Assembly: GCF_002101585.1 (NCBI RefSeq)
Contig: NZ_LQOT01000041.1
Coordinates: 1 to 64,000, forward strand
Direction of reading: 5' to 3'
Length of the DNA: 64,000 bases
DNA from: Mycolicibacter engbaekii
Lineage (GTDB): Bacteria > Actinomycetota > Actinomycetes > Mycobacteriales > Mycobacteriaceae
Shown here: positions 37,093-45,610 of the stretch, one piece after another
Numbering within the stretch: the first letter of the stretch is position 1
Layout: each line of letters opens with the position of its first letter
Notes under the pieces: generated by a model
Database searches by the model: none
The model's input: only the letters and a program-made list of their open reading frames with translations
Told to the model about the DNA's origin: nothing
Position numbers and translations under genes: made by a program

Positions 37093-38139
37093 CTACGCGA
37101 TGCCGACCGCCTCCCACGCGGCATCAACTGAACTGTATACAGCGGAATCCGTCGCGAACAAGGACTTTGCCGCCGACCGCGTCAGGTTGGCGAATGCCTT
37201 CATCTTCATGTTCGGCGAGGCTTTGGGGCTGGTGAGTGCCGCGTACCACGCCTTGCCGGCCTTCTCCCAGGACTGTCCGCCAATGGCCTTGGCGGCAAGG
37301 TAGAACGCGTGGTTGGCAATCCCGCTGTTGGTGTGCGGATCGCCGCCCGGTACGTAGTCGCGGTAATGCGCGGGTTGCCGGGACAGGCAGTGCTGGGCGC
37401 CGGGGTCGGCCATGTCGCGCAGGCAGGTGTAGCCCTTCGCGGCGGCCTTGGGCCCGATGATGTCGGCTCCGATCAGCCAATCGGCCTGGTCGACAGTCTG
37501 GTTCTTCCGCCACTGCCGGAACATGGTGCCGAACACGTCCGAGACGCTCTCGTTGAGCCCGCCGGCCTCGTTGGTGTAGTTCAGGCCTGACGTGAATTGC
37601 GTGACACCGTGCGTCAACTCGTGTCCGATCACGTCGGTCGACGCGGTGAAATCGATGAAGATCTCGCCGTCACCGTCGCCGTAGGTCATCTGGGTGCCGT
37701 TCCAGAAGGCGTTGGAGTAACGCACGTCGTAGTGGACCGACGAGACCAGGGTCATGCCGGCGTTGTCGACCGAGTTTCGTCCGAAGCACTGGGCGTAGAA
37801 GTCGGCCACGGCCAGCGTCTCGCGGTAGGCGCGGCCGGCGGTGGCATCCGACGACGAGTCCGGGTTGAGGACCGGCGCGCCGGGAAGCGACCGGGTGTTT
37901 TTGCAGTTGAACACCGTCGCTTCCGGTTGGGACGCCAGCGCGCCGGACACCGCGGCACCCATCGGCAGCATGCCGGCCTGGCCGGCGCGGATCTGCGCGG
38001 TCCTGAGCCGGCGCCATACCGGCTCGAGCGTGCCGGTGTCGCGCAACGCCTGGCGTGACCGGGCGGACAGAGATTCGTCGGCGGCAAATTCGTCCAGCAC
38101 GTGCTGGGGAACGATGAAACAACCGCACCGTACGTCCAT
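37093..38139 (-). CDS. M4 family metallopeptidase, protealysin-like
   Basis: This 348-residue zinc protease has a short propeptide (1-65, starting CGCFIVPQHVL as in protealysin-like precursors rather than a full thermolysin prosegment) and the catalytic core: HELTH (His173, Glu174, His177), the third ligand Glu197 in GGLNESVSDVFG, and the HTNSGIANHAF motif. There is no signal peptide, matching protealysin-like proteases that act in or are released from the cytoplasm. TGGAGG lies 5 bases before the ATG. The inhibitor gene follows. Confidence 0.93.
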   Translation of the reverse strand: MDVRCGCFIVPQHVLDEFAADESLSARSRQALRDTGTLEPVWRRLRTAQIRAGQAGMLPMGAAVSGALASQPEATVFNCKNTRSLPGAPVLNPDSSSDATAGRAYRETLAVADFYAQCFGRNSVDNAGMTLVSSVHYDVRYSNAFWNGTQMTYGDGDGEIFIDFTASTDVIGHELTHGVTQFTSGLNYTNEAGGLNESVSDVFGTMFRQWRKNQTVDQADWLIGADIIGPKAAAKGYTCLRDMADPGAQHCLSRQPAHYRDYVPGGDPHTNSGIANHAFYLAAKAIGGQSWEKAGKAWYAALTSPKASPNMKMKAFANLTRSAAKSLFATDSAVYSSVDAAWEAVGIA

Positions 38140-38160
38140 GACAGCCTCCAGGTTGCTCAG

Positions 38161-38179
38161 GCGCCCTGGTCCAGGGCGC
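38161..38179. repeat. palindrome in the M4 protease leader
   Basis: GCGCCCTGG, one central base, then CCAGGGCGC forms a 9-base perfect inverted repeat between the island dyad and the ribosome binding site of the M4 gene. It could form a tight leader hairpin or be a second protein-binding site. Confidence 0.5.
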
Positions 38180-38231
38180 TCCATTGGTGGACACCGCCTA
38201 TGCTCGGCGCGGTCACCGGTTGCGGTCACGA

Positions 38232-38243
38232 GTAGCCGACTAC
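38232..38243 (-). promoter_or_regulatory. island dyad GTAG-N4-CTAC upstream of M4 protease operon
   Basis: Perfect copy GTAGCCGACTAC, identical to the copy at 39656. It lies 92 bases before the M4 start. Toward the gene, CCGATT, a 17-base spacer and CGTGAC frame it. Confidence 0.7.
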
Positions 38244-38263
38244 GCGAAATCGGCACTGCCGAC

Positions 38264-39577
38264 TCATACTTCGTCGTAGTCGGCGGGCTCGACACGCACG
38301 AAACCGCCGGTGGCGAGCGCGGCACGGGTCAGCCGGTCCTGCCCGAGTCCCTGCTCGGGGCTGGTGAATGCGCTGTCCCAGTCGGTCGCGAAGATCTCGG
38401 CGAAGTACTGCGCGATCCCCGGGTGCGGCACCCACAGGCCGGCCTCACGGTTCTTGGTGAGCGCGGAGTCCGACCAGTTCTGCGACGACACCAATACCGC
38501 CGCACCGTCGATCACGATCATCTTGTTGTGGCAGTGCACCAGCTGATCGGTGTTGATGTAACGGATGTTGGCGTCCAGCTTGAGGTCGTAGTCCGTGGCG
38601 AGCACATCGAGGTTGCGGTATTCGCGCGGCAGATCCGACCGGTCGAAGATCTTGCCGAGGACGATGCGCACCTCCAATTCCGGATGTTGCCGGCGCGCCG
38701 CGGCGATGGCGTCCAGAAGCACCCGGACCTGGGGCTGGTCGGCCCTGATGTACTGCTGCTCAAGGACAATGGAGTGCGTTGCGGTGCGGATCAGCGCGGG
38801 TATCACGTCCAGGTAGTTGTCGGGACTGAGCACCGGCTGGATGCTCAGCGGCGCGTCGAGTTCGAACGTGCGGCTGGCGAACAGTTGCGACGGCCGGTCC
38901 GTCGGCGCCCGCTCCACCAGGATCATCCCCGGTTGCGGCGGCTCGCCGAGTCCTTCGGCGGCGACCGCGGGCACCTCGGCCATATCGCGCGTCAGGATCC
39001 GGGTGAACAGCGCGGCCAGTTCCGGGGAGCGAACCGCCAGGCCCGCGTCCCGATTCCCGGTGCGAAACACCGGACCGCCACCGCCGTCGGCCTCGTTGAG
39101 CGGGATGGAGTTGGCGCTGTAGTTGCCGCTTTGCACCAGCGTCCACTCGTCGTCTATCACGATGACCTTCTCGTGCGCGGACGCGAAGACGTGAACACTG
39201 GGGTTTGCGCACGACGGCGCCGGCACGCCCACCACCCCCATGTCGACAAGTTCCCGGAAAAGCCTGGTCTCTGTGGGACTGTCGATATCGAGCATGAGCG
39301 ACACCACCACTTTGCGGGCCAGCGCGTCGAGCAGCAGCTGCTTCATGTAGACGGCGGAGAAGTCGTAGATGCCGATCAGGATCGACCGGGTGGCGGCGTC
39401 GAGGAGTCTTTTGGTCACCGCGTAGGTGGAGTCCGGTGACGCGTAGGCGATGACCTCGCTGTGCACGCTGACACCGGGGATGGTCTGCCTGGTGTAGTCC
39501 CCCAGGCGACACCGCCGGTCCACCAGCGACACCGGAAAAGGCGCAGCGGCCCCGGCTGTTTCGATCCACATGGGCAT
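38264..39577 (-). CDS. phospholipase D-like protein with two HKD motifs
   Basis: This 437-residue protein has two PLD half-domains with complete HxK(x4)D motifs: HEKVIVIDD (His135, Lys137, Asp142) followed by SGNYSANS, and HNKMIVIDG near residue 365 followed by SQNWSDSAL. Such enzymes hydrolyse phosphodiester bonds in lipids or nucleic acids or transfer phosphatidyl groups (cardiolipin synthase). The lack of membrane helices and signal peptide argues against a cardiolipin synthase. It is a single-gene unit behind an island dyad. Confidence 0.9.
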   Translation of the reverse strand: MPMWIETAGAAAPFPVSLVDRRCRLGDYTRQTIPGVSVHSEVIAYASPDSTYAVTKRLLDAATRSILIGIYDFSAVYMKQLLLDALARKVVVSLMLDIDSPTETRLFRELVDMGVVGVPAPSCANPSVHVFASAHEKVIVIDDEWTLVQSGNYSANSIPLNEADGGGGPVFRTGNRDAGLAVRSPELAALFTRILTRDMAEVPAVAAEGLGEPPQPGMILVERAPTDRPSQLFASRTFELDAPLSIQPVLSPDNYLDVIPALIRTATHSIVLEQQYIRADQPQVRVLLDAIAAARRQHPELEVRIVLGKIFDRSDLPREYRNLDVLATDYDLKLDANIRYINTDQLVHCHNKMIVIDGAAVLVSSQNWSDSALTKNREAGLWVPHPGIAQYFAEIFATDWDSAFTSPEQGLGQDRLTRAALATGGFVRVEPADYDEV

Positions 39578-39655
39578 GAGGAGTGCCTTTCAGTCTGGCA
39601 GAGATCGCGAAGCGGTTGATACCGATGTTCGCGCGGCAGTCCGGCCGTGACGCGA

Positions 39656-39667
39656 GTAGCCGACTAC
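39656..39667 (-). promoter_or_regulatory. island dyad GTAG-N4-CTAC upstream of PLD gene
   Basis: Perfect copy GTAGCCGACTAC, 78 bases before the PLD start. Toward the gene, GGGATT and CGCGTC flank it at the usual 17-base spacing. It lies 53 bases from the next copy, which faces the LysM genes. Confidence 0.7.
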
Positions 39668-39720
39668 CCGAAATCCCGGCGATCCCGGGCCGGGCAGGCC
39701 CGCCCGGCGCAGGGAATCGA

Positions 39721-39732
39721 GTAGTCCACTAC
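39721..39732 (+). promoter_or_regulatory. island dyad GTAG-N4-CTAC upstream of LysM operon
   Basis: Perfect copy GTAGTCCACTAC, 59 bases before the first LysM gene. GGGAAT at 39712-39717 and CGTGTG at 39734-39739, 16 bases apart, flank it; this is the best match of the set to an ECF-type promoter. Confidence 0.72.
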
Positions 39733-39791
39733 CCGTGTGCCGCCGGCGCAGGCCGCCTCAGGATGGGCCGGAGAGGGAAAGGATTCCTGCC

Positions 39792-40295
39792 ATGCAGATA
39801 CCGCGACTGACGGTTCGCAGTCCGCAACCGTTTGACATCGTCGGCGACAGTTTCGTCCTGTGCGGGCTCGGTGGGGCCGTCGAGGCCGTCGTCGGTTCGG
39901 CAACCCTGACCGACCGCAACGGCACCGTTCTGACGACGGTGACGCCGATGTTCGTGCCGAACACCGGATTCGGGTACACGCTGTTCGCCTTCACGGTCAG
40001 CTACCCGGTGCCGGCAACCGCGGAAGGGATGCTGACCGTGCACTCGGACAATCCCAGCGGACTGCCCGAGAACGACTTCACGGTCTCGGTGCCGCTGACG
40101 TTCGGGCGCCCGCTGCTGGGCGAGCCCTTCTACAGTTTCGCGCTGCACCGTGTGGTCACCGGCGACACGCTGTTCAAGATCGCACAGGACCGCTACGGCG
40201 ACGGCAACCTGTGGCATCGGCTCTTCGTCGCCAACCGAGACCGTATCGACGACCCCGACGTGATCCGCGTCGGGCAGGTCCTGCGGATTCCCTAG
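39792..40295 (+). CDS. Gmad2/immunoglobulin-like domain plus LysM protein
   Basis: This 167-residue protein starts with an immunoglobulin-like domain resembling Gmad2 (residues 1-108, beginning IPRLTVRSPQPFDIVGDSF) and ends with one LysM domain (about 116-167, VVTGDTLFKIAQDRYGDG...VGQVLRIP). LysM binds N-acetylglucosamine-containing glycans such as peptidoglycan. There is no signal peptide. AAAGGA lies 8 bases before the ATG. The next LysM gene follows after 23 bases. Confidence 0.85.
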   Translation: MQIPRLTVRSPQPFDIVGDSFVLCGLGGAVEAVVGSATLTDRNGTVLTTVTPMFVPNTGFGYTLFAFTVSYPVPATAEGMLTVHSDNPSGLPENDFTVSVPLTFGRPLLGEPFYSFALHRVVTGDTLFKIAQDRYGDGNLWHRLFVANRDRIDDPDVIRVGQVLRIP

Positions 40296-40318
40296 CCCTT
40301 ACCAAGAAAGGAACAACC

Positions 40319-40966
40319 ATGAAGACCTACCAAGTCCAGCCCGGCGACACCCTGTTCGCCCTGGCCCGGCGCGAGTACGGCGACGGCACGCTGTATCCGG
40401 TGATCGCGCGGCAGAACCACCTCGCCAACCCGGATCTGATCGTCGCGGGCCAACAGTTGCTGATCCCGTATGTGACGTATCGGCAGCGGGTGACCACACC
40501 CGATTCCGGGGCGACGCGCAAAGAGATCACCCAGCAGTTCTACGGCACCGACGACACCAATGTGCAGTTGATCTGGGAGATCGTCAACGGAGTCGCCCAG
40601 CGCGAGATGCACCAGGGCGCCTGGCTGCACCTGCCCGATCTGGCCGATGTGGGACACCACACGGTTGTCGACGGGGAGAGTCTCGAGGGGCTGGCCGCCC
40701 GGTGGTACGGCGACGATCACCTCGCGATCGTGATCGCGCTGGCGAACAACCTTCCCACCAACACCGAACCCGACCCGGGCCAGGTGCTCATCGTTCCCGG
40801 GCTCAACCGGCGGCGACACATCGCCGGCGACACATTGGTCTCACTGTGCCGCGAGGAATACGGCGACGCGGATCTGAACACCCGGGCCTCGGTCGTCGCG
40901 GCCGCCAACCACATCGGTGAACCGGCCGCGCTCTTCGCCAACCAGGTGATCTACTTTCCCTCGTAA
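40319..40966 (+). CDS. multi-LysM protein
   Basis: This 215-residue protein consists almost entirely of LysM-type repeats: clear units at about 1-48 (YQVQPGDTLFALARREYGDG), 112-155 (HHTVVDGESLEGLAARWYGDD) and 158-213 (RRHIAGDTLVSLCREEYGDA), with a degenerate one between the first two (RKEITQQFYGTDD). It should bind glycan or serve as a structural adaptor. No signal peptide is present. AAGAAAGGAA precedes the ATG. Its 3' end overlaps the convergent mazG by 16 bases. Confidence 0.87.
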   Translation: MKTYQVQPGDTLFALARREYGDGTLYPVIARQNHLANPDLIVAGQQLLIPYVTYRQRVTTPDSGATRKEITQQFYGTDDTNVQLIWEIVNGVAQREMHQGAWLHLPDLADVGHHTVVDGESLEGLAARWYGDDHLAIVIALANNLPTNTEPDPGQVLIVPGLNRRRHIAGDTLVSLCREEYGDADLNTRASVVAAANHIGEPAALFANQVIYFPS

Positions 40967-41901
40967 CGCGGCTCAGGATCCGCGGGCGCCGTCGCCGGCC
41001 AGTGCGCGCGCCACTGCTGCTCGGTGGGTTCGCCGATGATCGCCCTCTCGGCGGCACGCACCGCGTCCATGAGCTCCAGAACCGCGGTGCGCAAGTCGTT
41101 TTCGGCATCCCCGCCGGCGGACACAGTCACGGTGGTGATCGCCTCGGGAATCAGGTCTGCAGGCACACCGGCGCGAGCCAGGCGTTGCAGCACCTTGCCG
41201 GCCAGCGCCAGGGCCGGCTGTGCGGTCGGAACATTGTCGAGGATCGAGGCGCCGCCAGCGGCGTTCACCGTGTTTTCCAGTTTCTCCAAGGCCTTGCGCT
41301 CTTCCCACTGCGCCATCTGCTCGGCCAGCGAGATCTCCTCGCCGGCCAGCACCGCGGGCGCCCGGTTGCGCAGCTTGCGCAGCAGCGAGTCGGCGACGTC
41401 GTCGATGGAGAACGGATGCTCGGGGGCGTCCTCGGCGATGCGGGCGTGGAACAGCACCTGCAGCAGCACGTCGCCGAGCTCCGCGCACAGCTCCTGGGCG
41501 TCGCCGCTGCGGACCGCGTCGAAAAGCTCGTAGGTCTCCTCGAGCAGGAATCGGCGCAGCGAGTCGTGGGTCTGCTCGCCCTCCCAGGGCCCGGATGTGC
41601 GCAACCGGTCCATCACCGCGACGGCATCGATCAGCCGCTCCCCCGGCGCCGGATCGGGCGCGGCGATCAGCGGCTCCCCGGCGGCCAGGCGCGCGAGCAC
41701 GGCGGGGTGGTCGCGGTCGGAGGACAGCAGCACCGGGGCCTGCGGATCGTCGGCGGCGGACAGCACCGAATGCGCGGCCGGCAGAGACCAGGGCACCGCG
41801 ATCGGCAGTTCCGCGGTGTAGGCCACCTCCCCGGACAGCAGCGCCAGAGCTTCCACCGGCACCAGCGTGGGCCGGCGCGGGTCCACCAGCACGACGGTCA
41901 T
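40951..41901 (-). CDS. mazG: nucleoside triphosphate pyrophosphohydrolase MazG
   Basis: This 316-residue protein hydrolyses (d)NTPs, including oxidised ones, to the monophosphate and pyrophosphate. The MazG helical domain has the metal-binding motif EETYELFDA...ELCAELGDVLLQVLFHA; the N-terminal third is the mycobacterial extension. It is the counterpart of Rv1021. The ATG at 41901 lies 5 bases after the mfd stop. A much longer open frame extending into mfd is not coding. Confidence 0.95.
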   Translation of the reverse strand: MTVVLVDPRRPTLVPVEALALLSGEVAYTAELPIAVPWSLPAAHSVLSAADDPQAPVLLSSDRDHPAVLARLAAGEPLIAAPDPAPGERLIDAVAVMDRLRTSGPWEGEQTHDSLRRFLLEETYELFDAVRSGDAQELCAELGDVLLQVLFHARIAEDAPEHPFSIDDVADSLLRKLRNRAPAVLAGEEISLAEQMAQWEERKALEKLENTVNAAGGASILDNVPTAQPALALAGKVLQRLARAGVPADLIPEAITTVTVSAGGDAENDLRTAVLELMDAVRAAERAIIGEPTEQQWRAHWPATAPADPEPRYEGK

Positions 41902-41906
41902 CGTGG

Positions 41907-44900
41907 TTACCGTACTGCGGGCACCGCGCCGGTGACGTCGAGCACGCCCTGTGGCTTGCCGTCGAGCGCCGAAATCAGGTCGGCGACCATCTGGACGAGT
42001 TCGACGTCGCGGATGCGGGGCGCCCCGACGGGCGCGCCGGCTCCGCCGGCTCGCGGTATCGGCACCTGCACGGTGGCGGTGGTGGCGCGGTAGCTGGCCG
42101 AGGGGTGCATCCGTTTGAGCCGCAGCTGGGCCGAATCCGGCAGGGTCAGCGGTGAGATCCGCAGCGTGGTCGCCGAGGCCGCCGAGACTTCGGTGATCCC
42201 GGTCGCGCGGCACAGCAGCCGCAGCCGGGCCACCGCGACCAGCCGGCCGGCGGGTTCGGGAAGCGGCCCGTAGCGGTCGGTGAGTTCCTCGACCACCGCC
42301 GCGATCTCGTCGTCGTCGTGGGCGGCGGCCAAGCGGCGGTACGCCTCGAGCCGCAGCCGGTCGGAGTTGATGTACTCCGGCGGCAGGTGCGCGTCGACCG
42401 GCAGGTCGATCCGGACGTCCTTGACCTCTTCGGTGGTGACGGTCTCGCCGTTGAAGGCGGCCCGATACGCTTCGACGGCCTCGCCGACCAGCCGCACGTA
42501 CAGGTCGAAGCCCACCCCGGCGACGTGCCCGGACTGCTCCACCCCCAGCACGTTGCCGGCACCGCGGATCTCCAAGTCCTTCATCGCCACCGCCATGCCG
42601 GCACCCAGTTCGTTGTTCTGGGCGATGGTGGCCAGCCGGTCGTGGGCGGTCTCGGTCAGCGGGGTCTCGCGCGGGTAGAGGAAGTAGGCGTAGCCGCGTT
42701 CGCGGCTGCGTCCGACCCGGCCCCGCAGCTGATGCAGCTGCGAGAGCCCGAAGGTGTCGGCCCGCTCGACGATCAGGGTGTTGGCGTTGGAGATGTCCAG
42801 GCCGGTTTCGATGATCGTGGTGCACACCAGGATGTCGTACTCGCGGTGCCAGAAACCCTGCACCGTGGTCTCCAGCATCTCCTCGGGCATCTGACCGTGC
42901 GCGACCACAACCCGGGCCTCGGGCACCAGCGCGCGCACCCGGGCGGCGGCCGCGTCGATGGAACTGACCCGGTTGTGCACGTAGAAGACCTGACCATCGC
43001 GCAGCAGTTCCCGGCGCAGCGCAGCCGCGACCTGCTTCTCGTCGTGCGGGCCGACGTAGGTCAGCACGGGATAGCGGTCTTCGGGCGGGGTGAGGATGGT
43101 CGACATCTCCCGGATGCCGGCCAGGCTCATCTCCAGGGTGCGCGGGATGGGTGTCGCGCTCATGGTGAGCACGTCGACATGGGTGCGCAGCGCCTTGATG
43201 TGCTCCTTGTGCTCGACGCCGAACCGCTGTTCCTCATCGACGATCACCAGGCCGAGGTCCTTCCAGCGCACCCCGGTCTGCAGCAGCCGGTGCGTTCCGA
43301 TCACCACATCGACCGAGCCGTCGGCCAGGCCGTCGATGGTCGCCTTGGATTCGCGGGCGTCGGTGAACCGCGACAGCCCCTTGACGGTCACCGGGAACCC
43401 GGCCATCCGGGTGCTGAACGTCTGCAGGTGCTGATCGGCCAGCAACGTGGTGGGCACCAGCACCGCGACCTGCTTGCCGTCCTGGACGGCCTTGAACGCC
43501 GCACGCACCGCGATCTCAGTCTTGCCGTAGCCGACGTCGCCGCAGATCACCCGGTCCATCGGCACCGGCTTTTCCATGTCGGCCTTGACCTCGCGGATCG
43601 CGGTGAGCTGGTCCATGGTCTCGGTGAACCCGAAGGCGTCTTCCATCTCGGCTTGCCACGGGCTGTCCGGGGCGAACGCGTGACCGGGTGCGGCCTGGCG
43701 TTTGGCGTAGAGCGCGACGAGTTCGTCGGCGATCTCACGCACCGCCTTGCGGGCCTTGGTCTTGGTCTGGGTCCAGTCGCTGCCGCCGAGTCTGCTCAGC
43801 GCGGGGGCCGTTCCGCCGACGTAGCGCGACAGCTGGTCCAGCGAGTCCATCGGCACGTAGAGCTTGTCGGTACCGTTGGCGCCCCGCTTACCCGACGCGT
43901 ATTCCAGCACCAGGTACTCGCGCCGCGCCCCGCCGACGGTGCGCTCGGTCATCTCGACGAATTTGCCGATGCCGTGCTGGTCGTGCACCACCAGGTCCCC
44001 GGCGGTCAGGGCCAGCGGATCGACGGCGTTGCGGCGCTTGGCCGCCAACCGCTTGCCTTCGGGGCCGCTCACCCGGTTGCCGGTCAGGTCGGCTTCGGTC
44101 ACCACCACCAGGTTGGCGCCGGGGACGATCAGTCCCTCGTGCAGCGGGCCCTGCAGCACCCCGACCGCCCCGGGCTGCGGTGCCGCACCGGCCTGAAGCA
44201 GGGTCGCCGCGATGTCGGATTCGGCCAGCTGCTCCACCATCCGGCGGGCAGTCCCGATCCCGGGGGCGACCAGCGCCGCGCGTCCCCCGGTGGCGATGTG
44301 CGCCCGCAGCATCGCGAAGATCTCATCGATGTCGCGTTGCCGGCCGCGGGCCGACGGCGCCGGACGCACGTCGAGCTCCGTCGCGTCCGGGTTGGGCAGC
44401 TGGCTCAGCGTCCACCACGGGTGTCCGCCGTCGAGTGCGGCCTGGCGGACCTGCGCGAAGTCCCGGAAGCCCGTCCCGCCGAGCTGCTCGATGTCGATCG
44501 GCGCCTCGCCGCCGATCGCGGCGACCGACCAGGAGGCTTCCAGGAACTCCCGGCCGGTCTTGATCAGATCCGCGGCACGCGCGCGCACCTTCTCCGGATC
44601 GCAGACCAGCACCGGCGTACCGGGACCCAGCTGATCGGTCAGCAGGGTCTGCGGGCCGGGCCGCAGCACGGCAGCCAGGGCCTCCATGCCGTCGACCGGG
44701 ATGCCCTCGGCGAGCTTGGCCAGCATGTCGCCGACAGTGCCGCTCACGGCGTTGTCGGTGTGCGGCTGATCGCGCGCCAGCTCGGCCGCGCGGGCCCGAA
44801 CGTCATCGGTGAGCAGCAGCTCCCGGCAGGGCACCGCCACCACGGTGCCCACCTCGATCTCGGGGATGGAGCGCTGATCGGCCACCGCGAACGGCCGGAT

Positions 44901-45551
44901 CTCGGTGATCTCGTCGCCCCAGAACTCGATCCGCACGGGGTGTTCGGCGGTCGGCGGGAACAGGTCGAGGATGCCGCCGCGGACGGCGAACTCGCCCCGC
45001 TTGCCGACCAGGTCAACCCGGGTATAGGCCAGCTCCACCAGCCGCGCGATCACCGACTCGAAGGCGACCTCGTCGCCGAGCGACAACAGCACCGGCTCGA
45101 TATCGCTCAATTGGCCGGTCAGCGGCTGAAGCAGCGATCGCGCGGTGGTCACCACCACCCGTAGCGGCGGACCGAGCCGCGTGTCGTCGGGCCGGGCCAG
45201 CCGGCGCAGCAGCAGCAGGCGGGCGCCGACGGTGTCCACGCCCGGCGAGAGCCGCTCGTGCGGCAGCGTCTCCCAGGACGGGAAGAGCGCCACCGCGTCG
45301 CCGTAGACGCCGCGCAGCTCGGCGGTCAGGTCGTCGGCCTCATGGCCGGTGGCGGTGACCACCAGCAGGGCGCGGTCGCGCGCCAGGGCGGCAGCCGCGA
45401 ACGGCCGCGCACCGACCGGCCCGACCAGTGCGAGCTCAGCGGGCGGTTCGCCCACGGACTCCATGAGTTCGGTGAAGGTCGGCGCGCTCAACGCCAGGTC
45501 TACTATCCCCGCGATCGGGGTGTGGACACTCTGGTGCCCCGGTGCGGTCAT
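41907..45551 (-). CDS. mfd: transcription-repair coupling factor Mfd
   Basis: This 1214-residue protein displaces RNA polymerase stalled at lesions and recruits UvrA. It has UvrB-like N-terminal domains (1-350), the RNA-polymerase-interacting domain ([15 protein letters not shown] near 485), RecG-like motor domains with Walker [19 protein letters not shown], and [13 protein letters not shown], and the C-terminal TRCF domain. The ATG at 45551 gives the normal length; an upstream in-frame extension is not conserved in appearance. It precedes mazG as in M. tuberculosis (Rv1020). Confidence 0.98.
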   Translation of the reverse strand: MTAPGHQSVHTPIAGIVDLALSAPTFTELMESVGEPPAELALVGPVGARPFAAAALARDRALLVVTATGHEADDLTAELRGVYGDAVALFPSWETLPHERLSPGVDTVGARLLLLRRLARPDDTRLGPPLRVVVTTARSLLQPLTGQLSDIEPVLLSLGDEVAFESVIARLVELAYTRVDLVGKRGEFAVRGGILDLFPPTAEHPVRIEFWGDEITEIRPFAVADQRSIPEIEVGTVVAVPCRELLLTDDVRARAAELARDQPHTDNAVSGTVGDMLAKLAEGIPVDGMEALAAVLRPGPQTLLTDQLGPGTPVLVCDPEKVRARAADLIKTGREFLEASWSVAAIGGEAPIDIEQLGGTGFRDFAQVRQAALDGGHPWWTLSQLPNPDATELDVRPAPSARGRQRDIDEIFAMLRAHIATGGRAALVAPGIGTARRMVEQLAESDIAATLLQAGAAPQPGAVGVLQGPLHEGLIVPGANLVVVTEADLTGNRVSGPEGKRLAAKRRNAVDPLALTAGDLVVHDQHGIGKFVEMTERTVGGARREYLVLEYASGKRGANGTDKLYVPMDSLDQLSRYVGGTAPALSRLGGSDWTQTKTKARKAVREIADELVALYAKRQAAPGHAFAPDSPWQAEMEDAFGFTETMDQLTAIREVKADMEKPVPMDRVICGDVGYGKTEIAVRAAFKAVQDGKQVAVLVPTTLLADQHLQTFSTRMAGFPVTVKGLSRFTDARESKATIDGLADGSVDVVIGTHRLLQTGVRWKDLGLVIVDEEQRFGVEHKEHIKALRTHVDVLTMSATPIPRTLEMSLAGIREMSTILTPPEDRYPVLTYVGPHDEKQVAAALRRELLRDGQVFYVHNRVSSIDAAAARVRALVPEARVVVAHGQMPEEMLETTVQGFWHREYDILVCTTIIETGLDISNANTLIVERADTFGLSQLHQLRGRVGRSRERGYAYFLYPRETPLTETAHDRLATIAQNNELGAGMAVAMKDLEIRGAGNVLGVEQSGHVAGVGFDLYVRLVGEAVEAYRAAFNGETVTTEEVKDVRIDLPVDAHLPPEYINSDRLRLEAYRRLAAAHDDDEIAAVVEELTDRYGPLPEPAGRLVAVARLRLLCRATGITEVSAASATTLRISPLTLPDSAQLRLKRMHPSASYRATTATVQVPIPRAGGAGAPVGAPRIRDVELVQMVADLISALDGKPQGVLDVTGAVPAVR

Positions 45552-45610
45552 GATGCGGGCAATTCTAGGCGGTGCGGCGCAGGCCGCCGACTTGTGTTGC
45601 GGTACATGCT

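Noticed and set aside
29527..39732. The repeated GTAG-N4-CTAC as a CRISPR or transposon-end repeat
   Set aside because: Copies are only 12 bases, irregularly spaced, one per promoter and with variable centres; there are no cas genes or transposases.
29075..40966. Island as a prophage or contractile injection system
   Set aside because: An endolysin-like amidase and LysM proteins are present, but no capsid, portal, terminase, sheath, tube or baseplate genes are in the window, and each unit has its own promoter.
40951..42825. 624-codon minus-strand frame covering mazG and part of mfd
   Set aside because: Only the part from the ATG at 41901 is MazG. The upstream part is an off-frame reading of mfd and is arginine/alanine-rich without family features.
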